NCBI GenBank assembly: GCA_016291185.1
Contig: JAEFAI010000008.1
Span: forward strand, 1-64,000
Direction of reading: 5' to 3'
Length of the DNA stretch: 64,000 bases
Origin: Bacteroidales bacterium
GTDB lineage: Bacteria > Bacteroidota > Bacteroidia > Bacteroidales > UBA932
Shown: one piece after another, positions 25,784-34,060 of the stretch
Layout: every line of letters starts with the position of its first letter
Numbering within the stretch: the stretch's first letter is position 1
Position numbers and translations under genes: made by a program
The notes under the pieces: model-generated
What the model was told of the DNA's origin: nothing
What the model saw: only the letters and a program-made list of their open reading frames with translations
Databases searched by the model: none

Positions 25784-27145
25784 TTATTTAAAGAATTTGT
25801 CGATGTCCTGGATGGTCTCCGGCAGCGCGAAGATCGCCACACGATCATAGGGCTGGATGACCGTATCACCCACGGCAATAAAGGCTTCACTCCCGCGGAT
25901 TACGCCACCGATGATGGCGTTCCGCGGGAAATCCATTTCCTTGAGCGGCGCGGTGGTGATGGCGGAACCCGGCGCCACCGTGTATTCGATGACTTCGGCC
26001 TTGGTGCCGGTCATGTAGCGCACTGAGCGTGCTTTTCCAGACAGGGTGAACTTGAAGATGCGCCCGGCGGTGATGAGCTTCTTGTTGATGACATTGTCCA
26101 CGCCCATCTCCTCCGCGATGTGGATGTACTCGATGTTCTCCACCTCGGCAATGGTGCGCGGCACGCCGAACTTCTTGGCGACCACGCAGGAGAGGACGTT
26201 GCTCTCGTCGTTGCCCGTCAGGGCGATGAAGGAATCGTATTCCTGGATCCCTTCCTCGTAGAGGAAATCTGAATTGCGGCCGTCGCCGTGGACGATGCGT
26301 ACGGTCTCCGGCAGCTTCTCCGACAGCTCGATGCAGCGGTCCTTGTCGCCTTCTACCAGCTTGACCTTAAGGCCGATACGGGTCAGCGACCGAGCGAGCA
26401 TCTCGCCGATGGGGCCGCCGCCGAGGATGAAGGCGCTGTTGATGGAGAGGTTGGTCTTGCCGAAGTGGCGGTAGAGCGCTTCCACGCCTTCGCGTGTGGT
26501 GATCGTGAAGACGAGATCGCCGAACAGGAATTTCGTGTCCAGCTTCGGAATAATGGTTTTCTCGTCGCGCGAGATGGCGATGACGCGGAATTGCTGCAGC
26601 TCTTCGGTGGTGGTATCCTTGATGAACTCAAGCAGCTTGAGGTCCAGGATGGGGGAGTCTTCGGTGAGCTTGAAAACGGCAATCTGGAGGCGTCCGCGGG
26701 CGAAGTCCATCGTCTCGGCGGTGGAGTTGTGCTTGAGGAAAGCCACGATTTCGTCGGCGGCGCTCTTCTCGGGGTAGAACATGAGCTCGATGCCCAATTC
26801 CTTGAATATGAGTTTGTTCTCTGCGTTCAGATAGTCCTCGTCGTTGACGCGGGCGATCACCTTGGCGGCGCCGAGCTGCTTGGCGAGCAGGGCGCCCACG
26901 ATGTTGATCTCCTGGGCAGACAGCGGATAGACGGCGATGAACAGGTCTGCTTTCTCTACGTTCGCGGTGCGCAGGATTTCGATCGAAGAGGGGTTGCCCT
27001 GGACGGTCTCTACATCGGCATAAGACGTCAGGGCGGCAATGCGCTCGGCGTTGTCGTCGATCACCGTGACTTCGTTCGCCTCGGCGCGAAGCATTTTCGC
27101 GAGATGGGAACCAACCTCACCGGCTCCCTCAATAACCACTTTCAT
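25784..27145 (-). CDS. trkA: Trk potassium uptake system NAD-binding protein TrkA
   Basis: 453 aa with two RCK modules. The first Rossmann motif is GAGEVGSHLA (about residues 7-16) and the second GGGPIGEMLA (about 243-252); each is followed by a TrkA_C-like domain. This is the normal TrkA length. It is the peripheral NAD(H)-binding regulator of the Trk/Ktr potassium channel, whose membrane subunit is not in the window. Its start overlaps the glycosyltransferase end by 17 bp, making it the last gene of the long 36.7-25.8 kb operon. Confidence 0.96.
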   Translation of the reverse strand: MKVVIEGAGEVGSHLAKMLRAEANEVTVIDDNAERIAALTSYADVETVQGNPSSIEILRTANVEKADLFIAVYPLSAQEINIVGALLAKQLGAAKVIARVNDEDYLNAENKLIFKELGIELMFYPEKSAADEIVAFLKHNSTAETMDFARGRLQIAVFKLTEDSPILDLKLLEFIKDTTTEELQQFRVIAISRDEKTIIPKLDTKFLFGDLVFTITTREGVEALYRHFGKTNLSINSAFILGGGPIGEMLARSLTRIGLKVKLVEGDKDRCIELSEKLPETVRIVHGDGRNSDFLYEEGIQEYDSFIALTGNDESNVLSCVVAKKFGVPRTIAEVENIEYIHIAEEMGVDNVINKKLITAGRIFKFTLSGKARSVRYMTGTKAEVIEYTVAPGSAITTAPLKEMDFPRNAIIGGVIRGSEAFIAVGDTVIQPYDRVAIFALPETIQDIDKFFK

Positions 27146-28232
27146 AGCGACTCACATAATTAAATACCTTCTTCCCCCGCAGCGCGGCCTGGACCAGGAT
27201 GCACATATTCAGCAGTCCGACCGGTCTGACGTCCTCGGGCATACCAGGAGTGTATTTTGTGTCTGGTGTGCGGAGCTGCCGGTATTCGCGGTGCGCGTCC
27301 CGGACGGCCCGGGCGTATGCCACTTTCCCGGACAACAAATATACGATAGCTGCGCAACAATCCAAAATCTTGCGTATGCGGATGCGCCAGCGCGCCTGCC
27401 GCGACCCGATGGTCTCGGGCAGGTTGTTCTCCAACATGAGCAGTCCGTTGCGGAAGTTGAGTTTCAGTTTGAGGGGGGAAGCGGGCGCGAGGGTCCCGCC
27501 GCCGAGGTGGTACACGCAGCTCTGCGGCACTACACCTACGCTCCATCCGGCAATCCAGGCTCGCCAGCACCAGTCGATCTCCTCCATGTGCGCGAAGAAG
27601 CGCTCGTCCAGCCCTCCCAACTCACGCCAGGCGCTGGCGCGGACCAGCATGCAGGCGCCGGATACCCAGAGGACGCTTTTCGGCAGGTAGTATTGTCCTT
27701 CGTCGAGAGCCGTTCGCCTCAGCACACGGCCGCGGCAGAAGGGGAAACCGTAGCGGTCGAGCAGACCGCCGGCGGCGCCGGCATAATCGAAGCGCTCCGT
27801 GCGGCGGAAGCCGTCGCCATCGGGCTCCAGCGCATGGAGCTTGGGGCCACAGGCGGCGAAGTACGAGTACCTGTCCATCCAGGCAACGAGCGGCTCCAAC
27901 CACCCCTTCGGCACCTCAATGTCGGAATTCATCAGGACCAAATATTCCGGCTTGCCTTCTCCGTTTTCGTCATTCGCCGGCTTGACCGGCGAATCCAGAA
28001 TTTCGGCAAAAGCACGGTTGTAGCCGCCGGTGAAACCGTAGTTCTTGTCGAGCAGGATGGTCTGCACCTGCGGGAAACGCTCGGCGAGCAGCTCTCGCGA
28101 GCCGTCCGTGCTGGCATTGTCAGCGACGATGACGCCGGCATCCAGCCCTTGCAGGCTGTCCAGCAGGGTAGGCAGGAAACGCTCCAGGTAGTCCCGGGTG
28201 TTCCAGTTGAGGATAACGACGGCTGTGCGCAT
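27129..28232 (-). CDS. Family 2 glycosyltransferase (rhamnosyltransferase-like) with repeat insertion
   Basis: 367 aa. The GT-A fold is shown by VVILNWNTRDYLERFL at the start, ADNASTDGS, the NYGFTGGYNRA region and the DxD-like NSDIEV (about residue 102); ERFFAHMEEIDWCWRA is the typical distal motif of the WbbL-like group. It probably adds a sugar to a lipid-linked or cell-wall glycan. Residues 79-88 (LDSPVKPAND) come from a palindromic repeat inserted in frame between the first and second conserved blocks, in a loop where insertion is tolerated. Confidence 0.88.
   Translation of the reverse strand: MRTAVVILNWNTRDYLERFLPTLLDSLQGLDAGVIVADNASTDGSRELLAERFPQVQTILLDKNYGFTGGYNRAFAEILDSPVKPANDENGEGKPEYLVLMNSDIEVPKGWLEPLVAWMDRYSYFAACGPKLHALEPDGDGFRRTERFDYAGAAGGLLDRYGFPFCRGRVLRRTALDEGQYYLPKSVLWVSGACMLVRASAWRELGGLDERFFAHMEEIDWCWRAWIAGWSVGVVPQSCVYHLGGGTLAPASPLKLKLNFRNGLLMLENNLPETIGSRQARWRIRIRKILDCCAAIVYLLSGKVAYARAVRDAHREYRQLRTPDTKYTPGMPEDVRPVGLLNMCILVQAALRGKKVFNYVSRYESGY
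27969..27998 (-). repeat. Intragenic palindromic repeat (CATTC-CGG-CTTGA family)
   Basis: Perfect 9-bp arms (27972-27980 and 27986-27994) around the loop CTTGA, with flanking GTC and CCAG. The same arms-plus-loop pattern occurs three times at 63125-63232. Here it lies in frame inside a glycosyltransferase and adds about ten residues. Confidence 0.8.
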
Positions 28233-28241
28233 CTTCCTGGT

Positions 28242-28877
28242 TTATTTGCAGTCGCAGCCTTCTTTGCCGCAGCCGCAGTTGCCTTCGCCCTTGCCGTCTT
28301 TGTGGCAGTGGCCTTCGCCCTTGCCTTTGCCGCAGCATTCGCCGTCTTCCTTGTGGCAACCGCCGCCGCAGCCGCCGCAGCCTTCCTCCTGCGGGAGGTA
28401 TTCGCCATGCAGACCCTCGGTCAGCTCCTTGTCCGTAGCGCTGCGCACGCTCTCTACCTTACCGGTGAAGTGCAGGGTCTTGCCGGCCATCGGATGGTTG
28501 AAGTCCATGGTCACGGTGGTGTCGGTCACCTTGTTGACGGTGCCCTGGACTACCTGACCGGCCTGGTTCAGCATCGGGATGGTGCGGCCGACGACCAGCA
28601 GGTCATCACGCACCTGTCCGTCAATGGCGAAGGCCGTCTTGGGGAGGTCAATGAGGTATTTCGGGTCATAGATGCCGTAGCCGTCTTCGGGGCTCAGGAC
28701 GAAGTCGAAGCCATCGCCGGGCTCTTTGCCCTCCAGGGCCCCTTCAAACTTGGGAAGGAGCATGCCGGTGCCGTGGATGTACTCCAGGGGGTTGCCGGGG
28801 GCGGACTGATCCGCGATTTTACCTTCTACTTCGAGTGCGTAGCTCACGGCCACGACTTTGTTGTTCTCTACTTTCAT
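28242..28877 (-). CDS. SlyD-like FKBP peptidyl-prolyl isomerase with metal-binding tail
   Basis: 211 aa. The FKBP/SlyD fold is marked by SYALEVEGKIADQS, LEYIHGTGMLLPKFEGALEGKEPGD, SPEDGYGIYDPKYL and the IF domain insert, ending with VTMDFNHPMAGKTLHFTGKV. The C-terminal 50 residues are packed with Cys, His, Gly and Lys (EGCGGCGGGCHKEDGECC and repeats), like the nickel-binding tail of SlyD. It should act as a cytosolic folding helper and metal buffer. It sits between PmbA and the glycosyltransferase, 26 and 9 bp away. Confidence 0.93.
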   Translation of the reverse strand: MKVENNKVVAVSYALEVEGKIADQSAPGNPLEYIHGTGMLLPKFEGALEGKEPGDGFDFVLSPEDGYGIYDPKYLIDLPKTAFAIDGQVRDDLLVVGRTIPMLNQAGQVVQGTVNKVTDTTVTMDFNHPMAGKTLHFTGKVESVRSATDKELTEGLHGEYLPQEEGCGGCGGGCHKEDGECCGKGKGEGHCHKDGKGEGNCGCGKEGCDCK

Positions 28878-28903
28878 CTCTTTTCTCTATTGTTGTTTGT
28901 TGT

Positions 28904-30367
28904 TTATCCACTGAAATCGACTTCCGCGAAGGCGAGGGTCGGGACGAGCTTGCTCTGGCAGGGGCGCGCGTCGTCGCCGGCGGCGAGCAGGCGTGACCAC
29001 AGCGTGAGGAAGTTGCCGGTCATCAGCATGCCGCTTACGGGGCGCACCATCTTGCCGTCCTCGAAGAGGTAGCCTTCGATGCCGTAGGAAAAGTCGCCGG
29101 TCACGGGGTTGCTGTTGCCGCCGTTGAAGTCGGTGACCAGGATGCCGCGGCCGCAGCGGCGAAGGATCTCGTCGCGGTCCAGACCGGGGCAGGGCCAGGG
29201 CAGAACCTTGGGGCGCGTGGCGTCTTCGACGGTCGGGGCCATCTGGAGCTTCCCGGCCATATAGGTATTGATGAAGTATTGCTTCACGACGCCGCCCTCG
29301 ACAATGGGGGCTTCGACGGTTGCAACACCTTCTGAGTCAAAATATTTCGAGCAGGTCTGCCCGGGGATGCGGGGGACGTCCAGGATGTTGACCCCTTCGG
29401 GAAATACCTTCCGCCCGAGGCTGTCCATCAAGAAGGAGTTGTTCTGCTGGATGGCGTAGCCGCTCAGGGCGCGGAGAATCGGGGAGACGACCTTGGAGGC
29501 CATCTCCGCGTCGATGACGGCGGTGTAGCGGCCGCTGGGGGCGGGCTCGGAGCCGATCTGGCCGACGGCGCGTTCGAGCGCCCGGCGGCCGCAGGCGGGG
29601 GCGTCCAGCTCCGCGAGGCGCGAGGAGGCGTCCCACCAGTAGCCGCTGTACTTCTCTCCCTCGCACTCGATCGTAATTTCCACCCCATAGTCGAACGACG
29701 TTTCGCTGTGCCGGCAGCACACCCCGTTCGTGTCCATCAAGACCGTCTCGTAGATGCTGTCGGAATACTCTCCTTCCTCGGAAATAATCTGATACTCAGC
29801 TTTATGCGGAGCGTCGGGGGAAGTCACACCAGCAAAACCGTGGCCGCCCGTGGCCTCGTGAACGGGGGGGACCCGCTGCTCTGCAGTGGGGGGGATGAGC
29901 GAAGCGAAGTTTTGTCGGGGCGAGCTTCCCCCGCGCGATGCCCACCAAACAGAGGCGGATAAGGCAATGTTCTGCCGGTCGGAGGGTGAAACCTTTTCGC
30001 GGGCAGGATCGACGAGACCGAGCTCGTTGCCGGTGAGGGCGTCGTGGCTGCAGCGGGCGGGATCGGGCAGGACGCGAAGCGGATCCGGCGCGACCATCCG
30101 GGTGGCGGCCACGGCCCGGGCGATGAAGCCCTCGAGCGAGGCCGCGTCGAGTTTGTTGGTCGAATAACTGCCGTAGCGCCCGTCCACGAAGAGGCCCAGC
30201 GACAGCGAACGGTCGGCGCAGTGCGTGACGCGGTCCACCTCGCCGTCGAGCGTCGCCACGAGGTCCTCCTCGCTGAGCGACAGCGTCGCCCGGGCGTGCT
30301 GAGCGCCGGCGCGCGTGGCCAAGTCAAGTGCCTTTCGGACGAAGTCCAACTCCTTGTCTGTAATCAT
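28904..30367 (-). CDS. pmbA: PmbA/TldE-like metalloprotease subunit with in-frame repeat insertion
   Basis: 487 aa. It shows the PmbA/TldE pattern: an N-terminal domain, then SGRYTAVIDAEMASKVVSPIL and a C-terminal domain with GRGILVTDFNGGNSNPVTGDFSYGIEGYLFEDG, without the HExxxH of TldD, as expected for TldE. TldD/TldE pairs act as proteases in peptide maturation or unfolded-peptide clearance. Residues about 146-184 are a 39-codon insertion made of a palindromic repeat (29816-29932). It begins 1 bp after the tldD stop. Confidence 0.9.
   Translation of the reverse strand: MITDKELDFVRKALDLATRAGAQHARATLSLSEEDLVATLDGEVDRVTHCADRSLSLGLFVDGRYGSYSTNKLDAASLEGFIARAVAATRMVAPDPLRVLPDPARCSHDALTGNELGLVDPAREKVSPSDRQNIALSASVWWASRGGSSPRQNFASLIPPTAEQRVPPVHEATGGHGFAGVTSPDAPHKAEYQIISEEGEYSDSIYETVLMDTNGVCCRHSETSFDYGVEITIECEGEKYSGYWWDASSRLAELDAPACGRRALERAVGQIGSEPAPSGRYTAVIDAEMASKVVSPILRALSGYAIQQNNSFLMDSLGRKVFPEGVNILDVPRIPGQTCSKYFDSEGVATVEAPIVEGGVVKQYFINTYMAGKLQMAPTVEDATRPKVLPWPCPGLDRDEILRRCGRGILVTDFNGGNSNPVTGDFSYGIEGYLFEDGKMVRPVSGMLMTGNFLTLWSRLLAAGDDARPCQSKLVPTLAFAEVDFSG
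29816..29932. repeat. 117-bp in-frame repeat element inside pmbA
   Basis: Imperfect terminal inverted repeats (GGGGGAAG...CAAAAC at 29816 and its complement ending at 29932) bound a core that begins GTGGCCGCCCGTGGCCTCGT and ends GATGAGCGAAGCGAAG. The core recurs in tldD (31482-31551) in opposite orientation. Length is exactly 39 codons, so the reading frame is kept. Confidence 0.75.
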
Positions 30368-30368
30368 C

Positions 30369-32009
30369 TTACTCTCCTCCGACCGTTAAATTTCCAATCA
30401 ATACGGAAGGAATGCCGCAGGACACGGCTACGCTTTGCTCCTTCCCGCAGGTCCAGGCGCCCTCGTCGATCCGCAGATCGCCCGCGACCGCCTGGATGTC
30501 GGCGAGGGCCTGCGGCCCGTTGCCGATGATGTTGATGTCCTTGACGGGCATCGTCAGATGGCCGCCCTCGATGAGGAAGCCGCTCTTGACGAAGAAGGTG
30601 AAATCCCCCTCGCCGATCTTGACCTGTCCGTTCGCGAACTGGTCCACGTAGATGCCGCGTTTCACGGACGTGATCAGGTCCTCCCGGGTCCCGTCGGGAC
30701 CGCTCTCCATGTAGGTTGCGCGCATACGCGGAATCGGGTTGTAGCGGAAGGACTCCCGCCGGCCGTTGCCCGTCGGGGCCACGCCGTAGAAGCCTGCGCT
30801 GATGCGGTCGTGGAGGTAGGAGGTCAGGACGCCGTCCGTGACCATATAGGTCTTCTGGCCGGGCACGCCCTCGTCGTCGTAGTTGCAGGCGCCGCGGCTG
30901 GCGGGCACCGTGGCGTCGTCCAGGATGTTGATGCCCGGACGGCAGATGCGCTCTCCCATGCGGTCGCTGAAGATGGACTGCCCCTTGCGGTTGAAGTCGG
31001 CCTCGAAAGCATGGCCCATTGCTTCGTGGAGCAGGATGCCGGAGGCGCCGGCGCCCATCACGACGCTCATCTGGCCGCCCTTGGGCCGGCGCGCCTCGAA
31101 GCGGGCGTCCATGCCCTCGACGGCGCGGCTGACCAGATCCTCAAGCACGGCGTCATTGATGAATTCTGCGCCCATGCGGAGGCTCCGCGAAACGGTGTTG
31201 TTCTCCGTGCGCTTGCCTTGCTGGAAGATGACTTGGACGGAGATGCTGCCCAGCGGGCGGTGGTCCGTGGTCAACTCGCCGAGCGAATTGTACATCAGAA
31301 TGTCGCTGACGGAGTACGACAGGTTGGCGACGACTTTCAGCACGCGGCTGTCCCGCGCCCGGATCCCCGCCTCAATGCGTTGCAGGAACGGCACAAATCC
31401 CGCCACCTCCGCGCTCTCCCACGGCTGCAGTTCTTCGTAATAACTTGCTTCCGGGAAACCTGTACCCCAGGCCTGCAAACCTTCGCTTCGCTCATCCCTC
31501 CCACTGCTTCGCAGCGGGCCCCTCCCGTTCACGAGACCACGGGCGGCCACGGGTTTGCCGACCTGGGTACAGGCTTCTCCGTTCGCAACTGGTGGAGCGG
31601 AAGCAGCAGCTGCTCCCGGAAACCGTGCCACCCTCGGCTTCGTAAGAGGGGGGACCGCAAGCGGAGCGCAGCGGTGGGGTCCGAAGGACGTTTCCGGGGG
31701 CAGGCTGCTGTGCAGCGACACAGAAGTTGCTGCAATGGAACCTGCTGCGATGGCTGCATTTCGAAGGGATGGAAAGTCGGTGGATTCCGCGTAAGCGTAG
31801 CCGGTCTTCTCGCCCTTCAGGACACGGATGCCGCAGCCGTAATCGACATGGTAGCCGCCAGAGCCGACGACCCCGTCGCGAAGGAGCAGGTCGTGGTAGG
31901 ACGTGTCCTCGAAATACAAGTCACACCAGTCGCCGCCCGCCCGCAGCCCCTCGGCCACAAGCGTGCGCAGTTGCTCTTCGGTCACGCCAAAACGATCACA
32001 CGGATTCAT
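30369..32009 (-). CDS. tldD: TldD-like zinc metalloprotease with two in-frame repeat insertions
   Basis: 546 aa from the ATG at 32009; an earlier TTG at 32021 is less likely. The catalytic HEAMGH (H328, E329, H333) and following AFEADFNRKGQSIF fit TldD, as do GRRESFRYNPIPRMRATYME-like and FIEGG-type C-terminal blocks. The protein is 60-70 residues longer than usual TldD; residues about 100-190 (rich in Pro, Ala, Gly, Arg) come from two palindromic elements. TldD partners with PmbA/TldE, encoded next. It overlaps the zeta-like gene by 14 bp. Confidence 0.92.
   Translation of the reverse strand: MNPCDRFGVTEEQLRTLVAEGLRAGGDWCDLYFEDTSYHDLLLRDGVVGSGGYHVDYGCGIRVLKGEKTGYAYAESTDFPSLRNAAIAAGSIAATSVSLHSSLPPETSFGPHRCAPLAVPPLTKPRVARFPGAAAASAPPVANGEACTQVGKPVAARGLVNGRGPLRSSGRDERSEGLQAWGTGFPEASYYEELQPWESAEVAGFVPFLQRIEAGIRARDSRVLKVVANLSYSVSDILMYNSLGELTTDHRPLGSISVQVIFQQGKRTENNTVSRSLRMGAEFINDAVLEDLVSRAVEGMDARFEARRPKGGQMSVVMGAGASGILLHEAMGHAFEADFNRKGQSIFSDRMGERICRPGINILDDATVPASRGACNYDDEGVPGQKTYMVTDGVLTSYLHDRISAGFYGVAPTGNGRRESFRYNPIPRMRATYMESGPDGTREDLITSVKRGIYVDQFANGQVKIGEGDFTFFVKSGFLIEGGHLTMPVKDINIIGNGPQALADIQAVAGDLRIDEGAWTCGKEQSVAVSCGIPSVLIGNLTVGGE
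31454..31577. repeat. About 123-bp in-frame repeat element 1 inside tldD
   Basis: Imperfect terminal inverted repeats of about 26 bp (31455-31481 and 31552-31577, pattern GAARCCTGTACCC...GCAAACC) enclose a 70-bp core nearly identical to the pmbA element but inverted. Encoded residues in this orientation include VAARGLVNGRGPLRSSGRDE. Exact ends are uncertain by a few bases. Confidence 0.75.
31604..31710. repeat. About 107-bp in-frame repeat element 2 inside tldD
   Basis: Left arm 31604-31623 and right arm 31690-31710 are inverted repeats (CAGCAGC...CCCGGAAAC) with two or three mismatches. The interior contains a second GC-rich hairpin (GGACCGC...GCGGT...GTCC). It lies 26 bp from element 1, so the two form a composite insertion in the same gene. 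Confidence 0.65.
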
Positions 32010-32580
32010 CGGGATGCGCAATACGTCTGATTAGTTGATATTTCTCGTTGTCCTTGATGTAGATCACATCCTTCGAGCCCTCGGCCACGACCGAGAAAGG
32101 CGGCTTGGAATTGTCCGCCAGGATCCAGCGGTCGATGACCGGGATATAGACGTCGAAGAGATACTGCAGGCCCATCACATAACGGCGCCGGACCACGGCG
32201 TCGGGGATGTTGTGACCACCGGAAACCACCCGGTCCCGCACCCGCTCGATGGCGAGTTCCGGCGAATTCAGCCAGAAATACAGGACCGTGCTCTCGTAGC
32301 CCAGCCGCTGCGCCTGCCGCACGATTTGCAGCAGCGAGCGGGTCGCGAGCGTCGTCTCGACGGCAAAGTCCGCCTTCCGGTCCAGCAGGTAGTTGATTTT
32401 CATCAACATATACCGGCTGGCCGTCACCGACGCCGCCCCCGGGTCGAAGGGCGAGAAACTCTTCGCGAACTCGTCCGAGTTCACGAACTCCCGACAATTC
32501 AACAGATCCGGCAAGAGCGTGTATGACGCCGTTGTCTTGCCGGATCCGTTGCAGCCTGATATGATATACAGCTTGGGCAA
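31996..32580 (-). CDS. Zeta-toxin-like P-loop kinase
   Basis: 194 aa starting at TTG 32580, the first possible start after the pepD stop in the same frame. The Walker A motif is GCNGSGKTT (residues 9-17), and the protein has the zeta/ORC-like kinase pattern: FVNSDEFAKSFSPFDP, SRYMLMKINYLL, FAVETTLATRSLL and a LRxR-like VRDRVVSGGHNIPD motif. Proteins of this form in Bacteroidetes are annotated as zeta toxin family kinases. No epsilon-type antitoxin is adjacent, so it may be a housekeeping kinase rather than a toxin. Confidence 0.8.
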   Translation of the reverse strand: MPKLYIISGCNGSGKTTASYTLLPDLLNCREFVNSDEFAKSFSPFDPGAASVTASRYMLMKINYLLDRKADFAVETTLATRSLLQIVRQAQRLGYESTVLYFWLNSPELAIERVRDRVVSGGHNIPDAVVRRRYVMGLQYLFDVYIPVIDRWILADNSKPPFSVVAEGSKDVIYIKDNEKYQLIRRIAHPDESV

Positions 32581-32583
32581 ATC

Positions 32584-34038
32584 CTATTTCTGAGGAATAT
32601 TTTCCAGGACAGCCTTCAGCAGGTCCCAGCTCCGCTGGACGGAGGCGATGTTGACGCGCTCGTCCGGGGAGTGCGGATAGAGGACGGTGGGGCCGATGGA
32701 GACCATCTCCCAGTTGGGATATTTGGCACCGAGCAGCGCGCACTCCAGGCCGCCGTGGGTCGCGAGGACGTTCATCGGCTTGCCGTAGAGCTTGACGTGC
32801 GTGTCGTTGATCAGCTTGTTGATCGGCGTGTCCGGCTTGGGCGTCCAACCCGGGTAGCCGCCGAAGAACTTGACCTTGGCGCCGGCAAACTCGAAGATAT
32901 ACTTCACGCGCAGCGCGAGGTCTTCCTTGGAGTCGTTCATCGCACTCCGCAGGAGCGAGTTCACCGTCAGGTGGCCGCGCTTGCAGCGCACGACGGCCAG
33001 GTTGATGGAAGTCTCGGTCAGACCCGGCATCGACTGGCTCATTCGGATCACGTTGGACGGGCAGGCGGCGATGGCCTTGCAGGCGTTCAGGATGACGGCA
33101 TCCTCGATGCAGCGGGCAGGCTTGCTGACCTTGGAGACGGTCCACTGGAAGCCCGGGTCGCTTTCCTGATATTTCGCCTTGAGGCTCTTGGAAATCTTGT
33201 TCACAAGGCGCAGGGCCGCCGTCGCTTTCTCGGCGGGGATGGCCACGACGGCATCGGCCTCAAACGGGATGGCGTTGCGCAGGCTGCCGCCGGTGAAGTC
33301 GGCAACCTTGGCGCCATAGCGCTCGATGAGCGGAATGAGGGCGCGGACCATCAGCTTGTTGGCATTGGCGCGATACAGGGAGATGTCCATGCCGGAGTGG
33401 CCGCCGGACAGACCCTTGATATCGATTTTGTAGCCCACGTAGCCCGCAGGGACGGGCAGGCTCTTGTACTTGAAGTCCGCCTCGGCGTCCAGGCCGCCGG
33501 CGCAGCCGATGCAGAGCTCGTTCTCGTCCTCGGAGTCGAGATTGAGAAGGATGTCACCCTTCAGGAGGCCCGGCTTCAGGGCTTCGGCGCCGCTCATGCC
33601 GGTCTCCTCATCGTAGGTCACGAGGACCTCGATGGGGCCGTGCTTGACGCTCTTGTCCTCGGCGACGGACATCGCCATGGCGACGCCCATACCGTTGTCG
33701 GCACCGAGCGTGGTGCCCTGGGCCGTGACCCATTCGCCGTCGATGACGGTCTGAATCGGGTCCTTGAGGAAGTCGTGGACGGTGTCCGCAGTCTTCTGCG
33801 GCACCATGTCCATGTGGCCCTGGAGCACGACGCCCTTGCGGTTCTCGTAACCGGGGGTGGCGGGGATGCGCATAATCACGTTGCCGGTCTCGTCGGCGAA
33901 CGCCTCGACCTTGTGCTCCTTGGCCCAGTCGAGCAGGTGCTGGCGCACGATCTCCTCATGCTTGGAGGGACGCGGACAGCGGGTAAGTCCATAGAAATTG
34001 TTCCAGACAACTGCTGGTTGCAGATCTTTGATGGTCAT
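32584..34038 (-). CDS. pepD: Aminoacyl-histidine dipeptidase (PepD, M20 family)
   Basis: 484 aa. The di-metal M20 ligands are visible: QGHMDMVPQ, TLGADNGMGVA, TYDEETGMSGA and LNLDSEDENE, with the dimerisation domain (SGGHSGMDISLYRANANKLM) inserted and the last ligand near THGGLECALL. The length is typical of PepD (Xaa-His dipeptidase), a cytoplasmic enzyme for dipeptides including carnosine-type substrates. It lies 22 bp after the acyltransferase and fits the peptide theme of the operon (peptide importer, PepD, TldD/PmbA). Confidence 0.95.
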   Translation of the reverse strand: MTIKDLQPAVVWNNFYGLTRCPRPSKHEEIVRQHLLDWAKEHKVEAFADETGNVIMRIPATPGYENRKGVVLQGHMDMVPQKTADTVHDFLKDPIQTVIDGEWVTAQGTTLGADNGMGVAMAMSVAEDKSVKHGPIEVLVTYDEETGMSGAEALKPGLLKGDILLNLDSEDENELCIGCAGGLDAEADFKYKSLPVPAGYVGYKIDIKGLSGGHSGMDISLYRANANKLMVRALIPLIERYGAKVADFTGGSLRNAIPFEADAVVAIPAEKATAALRLVNKISKSLKAKYQESDPGFQWTVSKVSKPARCIEDAVILNACKAIAACPSNVIRMSQSMPGLTETSINLAVVRCKRGHLTVNSLLRSAMNDSKEDLALRVKYIFEFAGAKVKFFGGYPGWTPKPDTPINKLINDTHVKLYGKPMNVLATHGGLECALLGAKYPNWEMVSIGPTVLYPHSPDERVNIASVQRSWDLLKAVLENIPQK

Positions 34039-34060
34039 AGCTTGTTATGTGTATAAATAA

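Noticed and set aside
31454..31710. TldD insertion as a frameshift or assembly error
   Set aside because: The frame stays open across the region and both flanks are conserved in phase; the inserts have ordered inverted repeats and a homologue in pmbA.
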